Below are positions 34,580 through 43,476 of a DNA stretch of 64,000 nt, one piece after another. Numbering within the stretch: the stretch's first letter is position 1; every line of letters begins with the position of its first letter. The notes beneath the pieces are model-generated. The model was given only the letters and a program-made list of their open reading frames with translations, did not search any database and was not told the origin of the DNA. The translations under genes and the position numbers were made by a program. Source of the DNA: Chloroflexota bacterium. Its GTDB lineage: Bacteria > Chloroflexota > Anaerolineae > Anaerolineales > Villigracilaceae. The stretch is from NCBI GenBank assembly GCA_016191845.1, contig JACPVF010000017.1, positions 140,770-204,769 of the forward strand, in the 5' to 3' direction.

Positions 34580-37500
34580 GGAGGAAATCTGCTCCTCCCT
34601 CCAGTACCAATTTCTCGAAGGCGGTTACGATGTCAGGGTCGAAGAGGATGCTCGCCTCTTCCTTGAGGTAAGCGATGGCTTCCAACGCGGAAATCTTCTG
34701 GCGGTAGGGACGGTTGCTTGTCAAGGCATCGAAGGCGTCCACCACGGCAAAGACGCGCGCCAGGATCGGGATGTCGCCGCCCTGCAGGCCGATGGGGTAG
34801 CCGCTGCCGTTCCAGCGCTCCTGGTGATAGCGGATGACAGGCAGGGTTTCCTGCAGGAAGGGAATCCCTTCGACGATGCGTGCGCCGATGTCGGGGTGCA
34901 GACGCATGCTGGCCCACTCGCTCTCGTTCAGTGGACCCGGCTTGTGCAGGATGGTGTCGCTGATGCCGATCTTGCCGATGTCGTGCAGGAGCGAACCGCG
35001 CTCCAGGGCCTTCAGTTGTGCAGCGGGCAGGCTAATGGACTCTCCCAGCCGCACTGCCAATTGGCTGACGCGTGAACTGTGTCCCTCGGTCTCGCGGTCG
35101 CGGGCATCCAGCGCAGACATGAGCGCGGCCAGAGTACGGTCGTAGGCCAGTTCCAATTCGCGGTAGGCGGCCTCGATCTCCTGGGCCTGCCGTCGCGACT
35201 CGACCAGCAGGATGGCACGCTCCAGCGCGAGGGCGGCCTGGTTGGCGAGGGTTTGCAAGTCGGCGGGACTGCCCGATTTATATCCACGCGTCTCGTGGAC
35301 CGTCAGCCAGAGCACACCATATTTGCGCATCGGCGTCTGGATGGGGAGGCATACGCGTGAGAAGTTCTGGTCGATGGACTGATAGATGACTCGTCCCGTT
35401 TTCATGACCTTTTCGATCATGTCCATGGGATGGTCGGGATTGGGACGCACCCCGCTCGAGTCCACTTCGAGTTCGGCCTCCACCTGACGGTCGGGGCGGA
35501 ATAACACGATACCCGTGACCACAGCCTCAGCCAGACGGTGGGCCATCTCGGCGATGTGCCGTGCCGCGTCGCTCAACTCCTCGGACTGGATGATCTGGTA
35601 ACTCAACTCGTAGAGCAGGCGGGTGGTCCGCAGGGTGGCGCGTAGTTCCTGCTGCAGCCACACGCTTTCGATGGCGGCGGCCGCTTCTGAGGCCAGCAGA
35701 TTGGCCAGGGCCTCATCGTTCTCGGTAAAGAAGACCTCGCCTTGTTTGCCGAAGGCCAGGATCGAGCCGATGTTCAGGCGGTGCAGGCGGATGGGTACCA
35801 CCAGCAGGCTGCGCAGCCCGTTGTGGTCAAGGTCAATGTGTGATTTGCCCGAATATTTGCGGATATCGCGTACGCGGAAGGGCTGCACGGCGTTGATGCT
35901 GGCCCGCAGGAGAGAGTCGCGGCTGGGATCGTTCTCCAGTGATTCGAGCAGGCGCGGGGCCTGGCCTGAGTAAGCCTTCTGAGTCTGGGTGCCTTCACGG
36001 TCGAACAACAGCGACACGTAGGTGAAACGGGCTTCCAGAGTTTGGCGTGCAATGGTGGCGATCTCCTGTACGGTGGCTTCGGGGTCCACCATAGTGGAAA
36101 GGGAGATGCCCGCCTGGATCAATTCCATCAAACGATGGTGATAGCTGGAGCGTTCCCAGGCGCGGACCAGTTCCATGCACATGGTTTCAGCCAGCGCCAC
36201 ATCTCCGCTGGAGAAGGCGTTGGGCTGGTCGTTTTCGATCTCGATCATGCCTTTGATGTGGCCCGTATAAATGAGCGGCACAACGATGCAGGACCGAGCG
36301 GAAGTTTCTCCCGTGTGCAGATAATCGGAATCGAGGCTGGTGTCGCTGACCACCTGGGTCTTACGGGTGCGGGTGGCGCGCCCAAGGATTCCCTGGGTGA
36401 TGTTTTGACGATACCCAGCCGGGGTACGATGCATCATCCGCCCGGCAGTGGCCAGCACCACGTATTCCCGCCGTTCGGGCTCATGCAAGTACAGGCAGAT
36501 GAAACTGCTGGGGACGGCCCGTTCGAGGGTGTTGAGAGTCAATTGCGCCGCCACGGGCTGGTCAAGCTGGGCTTCCAGTTGTTGACTAAGTTCGACCAAC
36601 AGATTTAACTGTTCGGCACGGTGCTTCTCGGCCGCTACCTGACGGGACAGGGCGTTGATCTGGTCGGCTTGAGCCTCCAGCCGTGCGTGCAGTCCTTCAC
36701 GAGTCAGTGAGAAGGGCTTGAGGTAGCGGGCCACACGTCGGTTCCAGGAAGTATCCTTCACGCCGGGTGGTGCGCTCGACTCGGATTCGCGCATCAGGCC
36801 ATTGATGGTCATGGATACGATTGCCACCCCATAGCCCACCAGGAAGGTGGCCAGGTTGAACAGCACGAAACTGGCCTCACGGATTAGCAGCCTGCTCGGA
36901 TCCACCCCCACCGAATTCAGCGACTGGTCAACCACGTCCAGCAGGATGGCGACAAAGCCGATGGCGATGCACATCACAATGCTGGCGAGCAGGATCAGAC
37001 GCCGCCCCAACATATCGTCCTCGGGGAGGATGAAGTCGACCCACGGGACGGAGGATCCTGCTAGCAGGATGACGATCAACATGAGGGGGGGCAACACACA
37101 CGGGATGCTGGGGATACTGGCAAAGATCAGGATCCATAACAGCCACGGGATGGTCAGTGATTTTTCGAAAAAAACATTCGCACGCGGATTAGGTTGGAAA
37201 AAGGTCAATCCCGCCAGCAGCGAGGATCCAAGGAAGGCCCAGGCCAGGAATAATCGAAATGGCTCATACGCTTCATATACTGGGTTACTGGAGATGGTCT
37301 GGTTCATGAAAAGCAGGATTCCAATGGCCCCATTGGTCACCAGAACCGAACCGATCATGGCTTTTTTCTCGAATTGACCGTTTTCCCCACGGTAAGCCAG
37401 GGTCATCAGGTGGGCGGCTACGACAGCCGAAAGCAGCAAAGCCTCGACGTACAATCCCGCCCGCAGGTATAGCCAGGTGAGCAGGCTCAACATGGCGGTG

Positions 37501-37730
37501 CTCATCGCTAGTAGCGTTCCGCGCGGACGTGGACGGGCAGGGATGAAGAACGCCAGGGCATTGGCCAGCGCCGATAAAATAAAAAGCACTCCAAGGAAGG
37601 TAACCGGGAGGGCTGAAAGGCTTTCCAGGAGGGCTTGCGTCCGTGATGGGATCAGGAGAATACTTTCTCCCGCCAGCCATAAGATCCCGGCGGCCAGAAC
37701 GCTAAGTGTAAAGAAGGATCTCTGCCTCAT
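34569..37730 (-). CDS. Membrane-bound multi-GAF protein with HD-GYP phosphodiesterase
   Basis: 1053 residues. An N-terminal membrane part of about ten segments (to ~310) and a coiled stretch (~350-380) precede three GAF-like domains (~385-515, ~540-670, ~690-835). The HD-GYP domain lies at ~870-1045: LLHDIGKIGISDTIL carries the HD pair and HQERWNGSGYPIGL the GYP motif, with the H and D metal ligands intact. It should degrade cyclic di-GMP to pGpG/GMP. It is the first gene, overlapped by a GGDEF gene, so both activities are made together. The signals sensed by the GAF domains are unknown. Confidence 0.9.
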   Translation of the reverse strand: MRQRSFFTLSVLAAGILWLAGESILLIPSRTQALLESLSALPVTFLGVLFILSALANALAFFIPARPRPRGTLLAMSTAMLSLLTWLYLRAGLYVEALLLSAVVAAHLMTLAYRGENGQFEKKAMIGSVLVTNGAIGILLFMNQTISSNPVYEAYEPFRLFLAWAFLGSSLLAGLTFFQPNPRANVFFEKSLTIPWLLWILIFASIPSIPCVLPPLMLIVILLAGSSVPWVDFILPEDDMLGRRLILLASIVMCIAIGFVAILLDVVDQSLNSVGVDPSRLLIREASFVLFNLATFLVGYGVAIVSMTINGLMRESESSAPPGVKDTSWNRRVARYLKPFSLTREGLHARLEAQADQINALSRQVAAEKHRAEQLNLLVELSQQLEAQLDQPVAAQLTLNTLERAVPSSFICLYLHEPERREYVVLATAGRMMHRTPAGYRQNITQGILGRATRTRKTQVVSDTSLDSDYLHTGETSARSCIVVPLIYTGHIKGMIEIENDQPNAFSSGDVALAETMCMELVRAWERSSYHHRLMELIQAGISLSTMVDPEATVQEIATIARQTLEARFTYVSLLFDREGTQTQKAYSGQAPRLLESLENDPSRDSLLRASINAVQPFRVRDIRKYSGKSHIDLDHNGLRSLLVVPIRLHRLNIGSILAFGKQGEVFFTENDEALANLLASEAAAAIESVWLQQELRATLRTTRLLYELSYQIIQSEELSDAARHIAEMAHRLAEAVVTGIVLFRPDRQVEAELEVDSSGVRPNPDHPMDMIEKVMKTGRVIYQSIDQNFSRVCLPIQTPMRKYGVLWLTVHETRGYKSGSPADLQTLANQAALALERAILLVESRRQAQEIEAAYRELELAYDRTLAALMSALDARDRETEGHSSRVSQLAVRLGESISLPAAQLKALERGSLLHDIGKIGISDTILHKPGPLNESEWASMRLHPDIGARIVEGIPFLQETLPVIRYHQERWNGSGYPIGLQGGDIPILARVFAVVDAFDALTSNRPYRQKISALEAIAYLKEEASILFDPDIVTAFEKLVLEGGADFLHDQ

Positions 37731-37800
37731 TTTACAATGGTACTAGGATAGCATAAGAGTTGCTTTTTTGCTACCTTTCCCACACGACAATCCTGTGTGG

Positions 37801-37806
37801 TACAAT
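37801..37806 (+). promoter_or_regulatory. -10 hexamer upstream of rplI
   Basis: TACAAT lies 58 bases before the rplI ATG. No good -35 is seen at the usual distance; a short inverted repeat CACAC/GTGTG lies upstream. Confidence 0.4.
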
Positions 37807-37864
37807 TCGCCCCCGGGCGTAGTACCCTTCGCCCGAAAATCCATTTCGAAAGGGCTTAAATCCC

Positions 37865-38422
37865 ATGAAAGTATTGCTTATCAAGGATGTGTACAAACTA
37901 GGCCGCGCCGGCGAAGTCAAGAAAGTGGCCGACGGCTTCGGCCGCAACTTCCTGCTCCCGCAGGGCCTGGCCGTGCTGGCCACCCCCGGTGCCATGAAGC
38001 AGGCTGAGCGCATCAAGGCCCAGGCCGAGATTCGCCGCACCGAACTCAACAGCGAACTCAAGGGTCTGGCCGACCAGATCAACGGTGTGGTGTTGACCTT
38101 TGCCGCAAAGGCTGGCGAGACCGGCAAACTGTACGGTTCCATCACCACCGCCGACGTGGCCACCGCTCTTCAAGAGAAGGTCCGCTTCGAAGTCAAGCGC
38201 CAGCAGATGGATATGCAACCCATCCGCGAGCTGGGCGAGTTTGCCGCTCACGTCCGCCTGACGATGGACCTGATGCCTGAGATCAAGATCATCGTCCACC
38301 GCGAGGGCGAATCGGCTGACGGCGCCCCCGCAGAAGAGAAATCCAAGCGCAAGGGCAAGAAGGCTGAAGAAGCCGCCCCCGCTGAACCTGCCGCTGAGTC
38401 CACCGAAGCCGCAGAGGCCTAA
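37865..38422 (+). CDS. rplI: 50S ribosomal protein bL9
   Basis: 185 residues. N-terminal MKVLLIKDVYKLGRAGEVK and KKVADGFGRNFLLPQGLA are the signature of bL9, whose two globular domains are joined by a long helix and which bind 23S rRNA near the L1 stalk. The usual ~150 residues are complete. About 35 further residues (SKRKGKKAEEAAPAEPA and similar) form a charged, disordered tail not found in E. coli bL9. It lies in its own short unit with a terminator and is not next to rpsF/rpsR here. Confidence 0.96.
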   Translation: MKVLLIKDVYKLGRAGEVKKVADGFGRNFLLPQGLAVLATPGAMKQAERIKAQAEIRRTELNSELKGLADQINGVVLTFAAKAGETGKLYGSITTADVATALQEKVRFEVKRQQMDMQPIRELGEFAAHVRLTMDLMPEIKIIVHREGESADGAPAEEKSKRKGKKAEEAAPAEPAAESTEAAEA

Positions 38423-38436
38423 CCTCCAGCGCGTCC

Positions 38437-38481
38437 ACATCACCGGTTCAGCCCAACACGGGAGAACCGGTGATGTTTTAT
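38437..38481 (+). terminator. Terminator of rplI
   Basis: ACATCACCGGTTC (38437-38449) pairs with GAACCGGTGATGT (38464-38476), followed by TTTATT. Confidence 0.85.
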
Positions 38482-38494
38482 TACTCCACACCCC

Positions 38495-40456
38495 ATGCCA
38501 GAATCCATCGGCCAGCGACTCAAACTTGCCCGCCAGGACCGCCGTCTCTCTGTTGAGCAGGCGGCCGAGGCCACGCGCATCCGCCCGCATTACCTCCAGG
38601 CGCTGGAGGCGGACGATTATTCCGTGATGCCGTCGGCGGCGCAGGCGCGCGGATTTTTGCGCAACTACGCCGATTTTTTGGACCTGGATCTGCAGGCCAT
38701 TCTGACCGAGTTGCAGGCGGCCCAGCCCGCCGAACCTGTCAGTGGGCCGTTGCCTCAGGTGGATCTGGCTCCGCCCGCACCCGAAGCGACTGCCAATCCG
38801 CCTGTCGTTGAGGAGCCCGCCAAGCGCCCCTTCTGGCGCGCTTGGCTGGATCGTGGCCGCAAGCCCGAACCCACGCCCGAGCCGATTTCCGTGGAGCCGC
38901 CCGCCGCGCCCGAGGTGGTCCCCGTCATTGCGATTGAGTCTCAGCCCGAGCCGCTGACCGTTGAACCACCCGCCGTGGATGAGGGTACGCCCGCCATCGC
39001 TGAGCCGCCCTCCAAACCGCGCGGGCGCAAGAAGAAGATCGAGGCCGAGGCAGAGCTGCCCGTTCCCGCTGTGCCCGAACCGCCCACGCGCAAGCGCCGC
39101 TCCACGAAGAAGGTGGACGAGGTGCCTGCCGTGCAGGAACCCGCCACCCGCGTACGCCGAAAAAAAAAGCCTGAATTCGAGCTGATCGAATCTCCCGTCG
39201 AGACGCCCGCAGAGTTACCCCCACCCGAGCCGACGGTGGTCGCACCCCAGCCCGAAGCGGAGATTCCGCCTGAAGCGGGGGAGCAGGCCGAGGTCCAGAT
39301 CGTGGGGGCCGACCCCAGTTTGTTGACGCGGGTCGGCGGCGCATTCAAGTCTATTTTTAATTTTCGTGTAAGAAAAACAGCGTCGAAGGAAGAGACTCCT
39401 ATGCCCATTGCCGAGGTCCAGCCGGCCGAGACGCTGGGTCAGGTGGACGTCCTTCCGTTGCGCTCTGCTCCTGCTGAGCCAGCCATCACGCCCGAGGAGA
39501 TCTTCGCGGAGATCGGTGGGCAGCTCCGCAAACGCCGCGAGTTGCTCAGCCTGACGCTTGAAGAGATCGAGCGCCATACGCGCGTGCGGGCGGTCTTTGC
39601 GAAGGCGTTGGAGGAGGGCAATTTCGACCAACTGCCGTCCACTGTGCAGACGCGCGGCATGTTGACCACCTACGCCACCTTCCTTGACCTCGACACCGAC
39701 GCTCTGTTGTTGCGCTATGCCGATGCTTTGCAGGCCAGGCATCGCGAGCGTTTCCCTGAAAAGCCGGGCGGAGAGCGCACGCCCAAGGTTCGCTCGACCC
39801 TGCCCTCATTGCGCAGTTTCATGGCGGGTGATTTGTTCTTCGGTTTGGCTATCGTGGTGATGTTGGTGGTGATGGCGGTCTGGGGCCTGAGCCAGGTTTT
39901 CAATCAGCGCGCCGCGCAGATAGCCCTGCCGACCGTGCCATCCATTTCGGAGGCGTTGGCAGGCACACCTCTGCCGACCGTGATCCAGGAAGTGACCCTG
40001 ATCCCCGCCGTGGACACGCCCTTTGCGCTGGCCGAGACGGCCACACCCGAGGGCACCACGCCCGAAGTCCCCACCCAGAACCCGAACGTCAATGTAGCCC
40101 TGAACATCGTCATCACCGAGCGCACTTTCATGCGCGTGTTGGTGGACGGCCAGGAAGTCTTCAATGGGCGTGTGGTGCCTGGCACCGCGTATCCCTTCGA
40201 GGGATCGGTTAGCGTGCAGGTGTTGACGGGCAACGGTGCGGCCCTGCGCGTGACGTACAACGGCCGCGACATGGGCCTGCTTGGGAACTTTGGCCAGGTG
40301 GTGGATTACATCTACACCGCTGAGGGAATTTTGACGCCCACGCCGCCCGCCCCGCCGACGGCGACCGCCACCCCCAAGGAATCGCCCACACCCTCACCGA
40401 CCCCGTCTCCCACGCGGACTCCCACTCCTGAGCCCACGTCCACTCCACAGGGATAG
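38495..40456 (+). CDS. RodZ-like envelope protein with two helix-turn-helix domains
   Basis: 653 residues. Residues 1-75 are a RodZ-type HTH (IGQRLKLARQDRRLSVEQAA), followed by a long Pro/Glu/Lys-rich linker. At ~331-415 a second HTH of the same type appears (IGGQLRKRRELLSLTLEEIE), with both copies ending in a similar ...RGxLxxYAxFLDLD. One membrane segment lies at ~446-467, and a DUF4115-like extracellular domain at ~534-620 is followed by a Pro/Thr-rich tail (PTPPAPPTATATP). RodZ normally has one HTH that binds MreB. The doubled HTH is unusual and looks like an internal duplication. No mreB is in the window. Confidence 0.85.
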   Translation: MPESIGQRLKLARQDRRLSVEQAAEATRIRPHYLQALEADDYSVMPSAAQARGFLRNYADFLDLDLQAILTELQAAQPAEPVSGPLPQVDLAPPAPEATANPPVVEEPAKRPFWRAWLDRGRKPEPTPEPISVEPPAAPEVVPVIAIESQPEPLTVEPPAVDEGTPAIAEPPSKPRGRKKKIEAEAELPVPAVPEPPTRKRRSTKKVDEVPAVQEPATRVRRKKKPEFELIESPVETPAELPPPEPTVVAPQPEAEIPPEAGEQAEVQIVGADPSLLTRVGGAFKSIFNFRVRKTASKEETPMPIAEVQPAETLGQVDVLPLRSAPAEPAITPEEIFAEIGGQLRKRRELLSLTLEEIERHTRVRAVFAKALEEGNFDQLPSTVQTRGMLTTYATFLDLDTDALLLRYADALQARHRERFPEKPGGERTPKVRSTLPSLRSFMAGDLFFGLAIVVMLVVMAVWGLSQVFNQRAAQIALPTVPSISEALAGTPLPTVIQEVTLIPAVDTPFALAETATPEGTTPEVPTQNPNVNVALNIVITERTFMRVLVDGQEVFNGRVVPGTAYPFEGSVSVQVLTGNGAALRVTYNGRDMGLLGNFGQVVDYIYTAEGILTPTPPAPPTATATPKESPTPSPTPSPTRTPTPEPTSTPQG

Positions 40457-40495
40457 TTCCCTGACGTGGATCGACCCCTTTATAGGAAAACCAAC

Positions 40496-41842
40496 TTGTC
40501 GAAACGAACCTTTCATCTTGTATCTTTAGGCTGCGCCAAAAATACTGTTGACTCCGACTCGATGGCGCAATTGCTCATGAACGACGGCTATCGCATGGTC
40601 GAGACGCCCGAGCGTGCCAGTGTGTTGATCGTCAACACTTGCGGCTTCATCGGCCCCGCCAAGCAGGAATCGCTGGATGTCCTGCGCGAACTGGCCGAGT
40701 CCAAGCGCGAGGACCAGGTGCTGATCGCAGCAGGATGCCTCACCCAGCGCTACGGCGCGGAGGTGGCGCAGCAGGTCCCCGGTGTGGACGGGGTGCTGGG
40801 CACCCGTCGCTGGATGGACATCGTCCAGGTGGTGCGCGAACTGCGCAAGGGTCCGCACCCCGAGCCGCTGTATCATCTGCCCGAGGCACCCACCGTCGGC
40901 GCGGACGAGGGCGGGGCGGTGCGCGCAGCCATCACAGGGGCCAGCGCCTATCTCAAGGTGGCAGATGGCTGCCGCCGTCCGTGCGCATTCTGCGCCATCC
41001 CGCTCATCAAAGGCACCGCGGTCAGCCGCCCGTTGGAGACGATCATCGAGGAAGCCAAACTCCTGCGCGACGACGGCATCCGCGAGTTGATCCTCATTGC
41101 ACAAGACACCACCGATTACGGTCACGACCTGGGGATGAAGGATGGCCTGGCCGTGCTGCTCGAAAATCTGACGACCCAAGTCCCCGACCTGGACTGGATC
41201 CGCGTGATGTACGCCTACCCGGGCTATGTCACCGACCGCCTGATCGACGTGATGGCCTCGCAGGAACAGGTCTTGCCCTACCTCGACATGCCACTCCAGC
41301 ATGCGCATCCCAAGACGCTCTATCGCATGAAACGCCCTTCCAACATGGACTGGGTGCATAATACGCTGGCCAAGATGCGCGCGAAGATCCCCAATCTGGC
41401 CATGCGGACCACGTTCATCGTCGGTTATCCGGGCGAGACTGAAGAGGAGTTCCAGGCGTTGGTGGATTTCGTCGAGGGGACACGCTTCGACCGTGTAGGC
41501 GCCTTCCAATTCTCGTTCGAGCCTGGTACCACGTCCGAGCCGCTGGGCGATCCAGTCCCGGCCGAGGTCAAGCAGGAGCGTTACGAGCGCTTCATGGAAT
41601 TGCAGCAGAATATCTCGTTGCAGGTCAATCAGGGATATGTGGGCAAGACACTGGACGTGCTGGTGGAAGGTTTTGATAACGGGATCAGCATCGGCCGCTC
41701 CTACCGAGATGCGCCCGAGATCGACGGCCTGGTGCTGATTGAAGGCCGCGTCAAGATCGGCGAGATCATCCCCGCGCGCATTACGGGCGCGATGGCTTAC
41801 GACCTGACGGCCGTGGTGGATAAAGGATTGATTCAAATCTAA
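40496..41842 (+). CDS. rimO: Ribosomal protein uS12 methylthiotransferase RimO
   Basis: 448 residues if TTG 40496 (AGGA upstream) is used; GTG 40466 would add 10 non-conserved residues. It adds a methylthio group to Asp of ribosomal protein S12. The N-terminal LVSLGCAKNTVDSDSM (UPF0004 cluster), NTCGFI and AGCLTQRY mark the first iron-sulfur site. The radical SAM motif CxxxCxxC is CRRPCAFC, and a TRAM domain ends the protein (GKTLDVLVEGFDNGISIGRS). CAKNTVDSD is the RimO hallmark, distinct from MiaB. It follows the RodZ-like gene by 39 bases. Confidence 0.95.
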   Translation: MSKRTFHLVSLGCAKNTVDSDSMAQLLMNDGYRMVETPERASVLIVNTCGFIGPAKQESLDVLRELAESKREDQVLIAAGCLTQRYGAEVAQQVPGVDGVLGTRRWMDIVQVVRELRKGPHPEPLYHLPEAPTVGADEGGAVRAAITGASAYLKVADGCRRPCAFCAIPLIKGTAVSRPLETIIEEAKLLRDDGIRELILIAQDTTDYGHDLGMKDGLAVLLENLTTQVPDLDWIRVMYAYPGYVTDRLIDVMASQEQVLPYLDMPLQHAHPKTLYRMKRPSNMDWVHNTLAKMRAKIPNLAMRTTFIVGYPGETEEEFQALVDFVEGTRFDRVGAFQFSFEPGTTSEPLGDPVPAEVKQERYERFMELQQNISLQVNQGYVGKTLDVLVEGFDNGISIGRSYRDAPEIDGLVLIEGRVKIGEIIPARITGAMAYDLTAVVDKGLIQI

Positions 41843-41858
41843 TTCCCGCAAATGGTTT

Positions 41859-41903
41859 GCCCTTCGACTGCGCCGCGTAAGTACGCGCGGCTCCGCTCAG
41901 GGC
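41859..41903. repeat. Dispersed palindrome, copy 5
   Basis: GCCCTTCGACTGCGCCGCG and GCGGCTCCGCTCAGGGC arms (the complementary orientation of copies 1 and 4), between rimO and a terminator. Confidence 0.75.
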
Positions 41904-41916
41904 GAAGACTCTAAAG

Positions 41917-41953
41917 CAAAAAAAACACCGCCCGACGTTGCGTCGGGCGGTGT
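41917..41953 (-). terminator. Terminator shared by rimO and the CopD-like gene
   Basis: ACACCGCCCGACG (41925-41937), loop TTG, CGTCGGGCGGTGT (41941-41953). The A-run at 41917-41924 gives a T-tract on the minus strand. Confidence 0.85.
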
Positions 41954-41958
41954 CATTT

Positions 41959-42465
41959 TCAGGAAGCTCTTGCCAGGGCGGTGGCCGCCAGGATCAAGGC
42001 GGAGAGCAGCAGGTTGATTCGCAACAACAAGACTTCCCTGCGTTGCAAGCGCGCCAACTCCTCAGGATCGGCCTTCTCGGCGCGGAGCAGTCCGCGGCGG
42101 ATGGCGGGGAGCACCTCCCAGGTTTGGATGGCGCTGACCACCACCATTACCACTGCCAGCGAGTGCTTGACCAGGATGGCGATGGACCACTGTCCGCTGG
42201 TGGAGAGGAAGCCGTCGTAGTGCGGGTTGGAACTCAGTTGAAAGAGGCCCGTCACGGCCAGCAGGCCCATGCTGAACCACGCGATGGGTTCCAGTCGTTT
42301 TTGCATGGCGGCCAGGAAGGCCAATTGATCACGCGGCTGGAGTGTCTGCCGGACGGCGGGCAAAACGAGAAGCGAAACGGCGACCAGGCTTCCGATCCAG
42401 GCCACGGTGGCGAGCATGTGCAGCCAGTAGATCAGGCCCAGCGCCCAGACGGGGATCGGCGGCAT
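41959..42465 (-). CDS. CopD-like four-helix membrane protein
   Basis: 168 residues with four hydrophobic segments (~8-30, ~60-78, ~92-112, ~145-165). WLHMLATVAWIGSLVAV resembles the first helix of the CopD/YcnJ copper-resistance membrane domain, which places His on the outer face. No copper-binding soluble domain accompanies it. The role in metal uptake is therefore only suggested. It follows the TPR-like gene by 6 bases and is last in a minus-strand run with murJ. Confidence 0.68.
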   Translation of the reverse strand: MPPIPVWALGLIYWLHMLATVAWIGSLVAVSLLVLPAVRQTLQPRDQLAFLAAMQKRLEPIAWFSMGLLAVTGLFQLSSNPHYDGFLSTSGQWSIAILVKHSLAVVMVVVSAIQTWEVLPAIRRGLLRAEKADPEELARLQRREVLLLRINLLLSALILAATALARAS

Positions 42466-42471
42466 AACGGA

Positions 42472-43455
42472 TTACGGACCCGTGGTTGGGACTTCGGTTG
42501 GTGGAGTGTCGGTCGGGATGACTTCCGTGGGAACAGCCGTCGGCGGGAAGCAGATCTGGTAGGCCTGGTTGTAGTGTTTGGAGGCCTCATCGTCCAGCGA
42601 GCCGCCGTTGTTGGTCACGTTCTGATACTGGGTCACGGCCGCGCACATGTCGTTCGACTTGAACAGGTCATCGCCGTAGCGCATGGCAGCGTAGTTGTAA
42701 CGCTGATTGGCGTTCATGGTGCCGTCCCACAGACCCGTGCCGTTGACCTGGGACAGATATTCGGCAGCCTGTTTCCAGTCCACGTCCCAGAAGGACGCGC
42801 CGATCAGGTACACACGGGCGTTGTCGCGCAGGGCGTTGGCGGTGCGGTCAAGCGGAGCAAAACGCTCGGCCAGGGTCAGCTCGTAGATGCCGCCTTCCAG
42901 GTTGCCCGCCACGATCTGGTCGAAGCCATAGTTGCGCAGCACGAAGTAGTACATGCCGTCGACCTGGCCCGCCTTGTAGCTCGGGTCGGCCTTGCGGACC
43001 TCGTCCAGCGCGACCAGGGCGTTGGCCCAGTCTCTGGCGTTGACCAGGGCTTGAGCCTGGGTGAAGATGCCCTCCGCGCCCGTTGGGTTGGCGGTGGGGG
43101 TGGGCAGCGGTGTGACGGTGGCCGTGGGAACGGTCATCAGGACCAGGATCTCGGTCAGTTTTTGGGCGGCGCCCGGGTAGCTCGGGTCGTTGGCGACGAT
43201 GTATTCCAGACGCTGTTTGGCGGCTTCATAGCGGCCAAATTGGATGTCGACCAGCGCATACTGGAACTGATCGGTCAACTGTTTGTTGACCACTTCCTTG
43301 GCGGCGGAAATACGGTCTTCCTTGGCAATTTGGTAGCCGCCGAAGACGCTGACGCCGAGCAGGACCAGCACGCCCAACACGGACAGGAGAATCCTGGGCC
43401 AGCGGGCTGGTTTTTTGATTTTGAGGGGTTGGGTGCTTTCGGTACTTTCAGACAT
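42472..43455 (-). CDS. Membrane-anchored tetratricopeptide-like protein with P/T linker
   Basis: 327 residues. After a short charged N-terminus there is one membrane segment (~20-42). The rest is largely helical and resembles TPR units (QFGRYEAAKQRLEYIVAND; ALVNARDWANALVALDEV), separated by a Pro/Thr linker (PTATVTPLPTPTANP) and ending in another (PTAVPTEVIPT). Such a protein probably acts as a scaffold at the cell surface. It lies between murJ (21 bases upstream) and a CopD-like gene. No defined function can be given. Confidence 0.78.
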   Translation of the reverse strand: MSESTESTQPLKIKKPARWPRILLSVLGVLVLLGVSVFGGYQIAKEDRISAAKEVVNKQLTDQFQYALVDIQFGRYEAAKQRLEYIVANDPSYPGAAQKLTEILVLMTVPTATVTPLPTPTANPTGAEGIFTQAQALVNARDWANALVALDEVRKADPSYKAGQVDGMYYFVLRNYGFDQIVAGNLEGGIYELTLAERFAPLDRTANALRDNARVYLIGASFWDVDWKQAAEYLSQVNGTGLWDGTMNANQRYNYAAMRYGDDLFKSNDMCAAVTQYQNVTNNGGSLDDEASKHYNQAYQICFPPTAVPTEVIPTDTPPTEVPTTGP

Positions 43456-43476
43456 GAGCGCGATTATACTCCAGGT

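Noticed and set aside
40526..41851. A 441-codon minus-strand frame opposite rimO
   Set aside because: rimO is unambiguous, with all cluster motifs; the antisense frame has no start signals.
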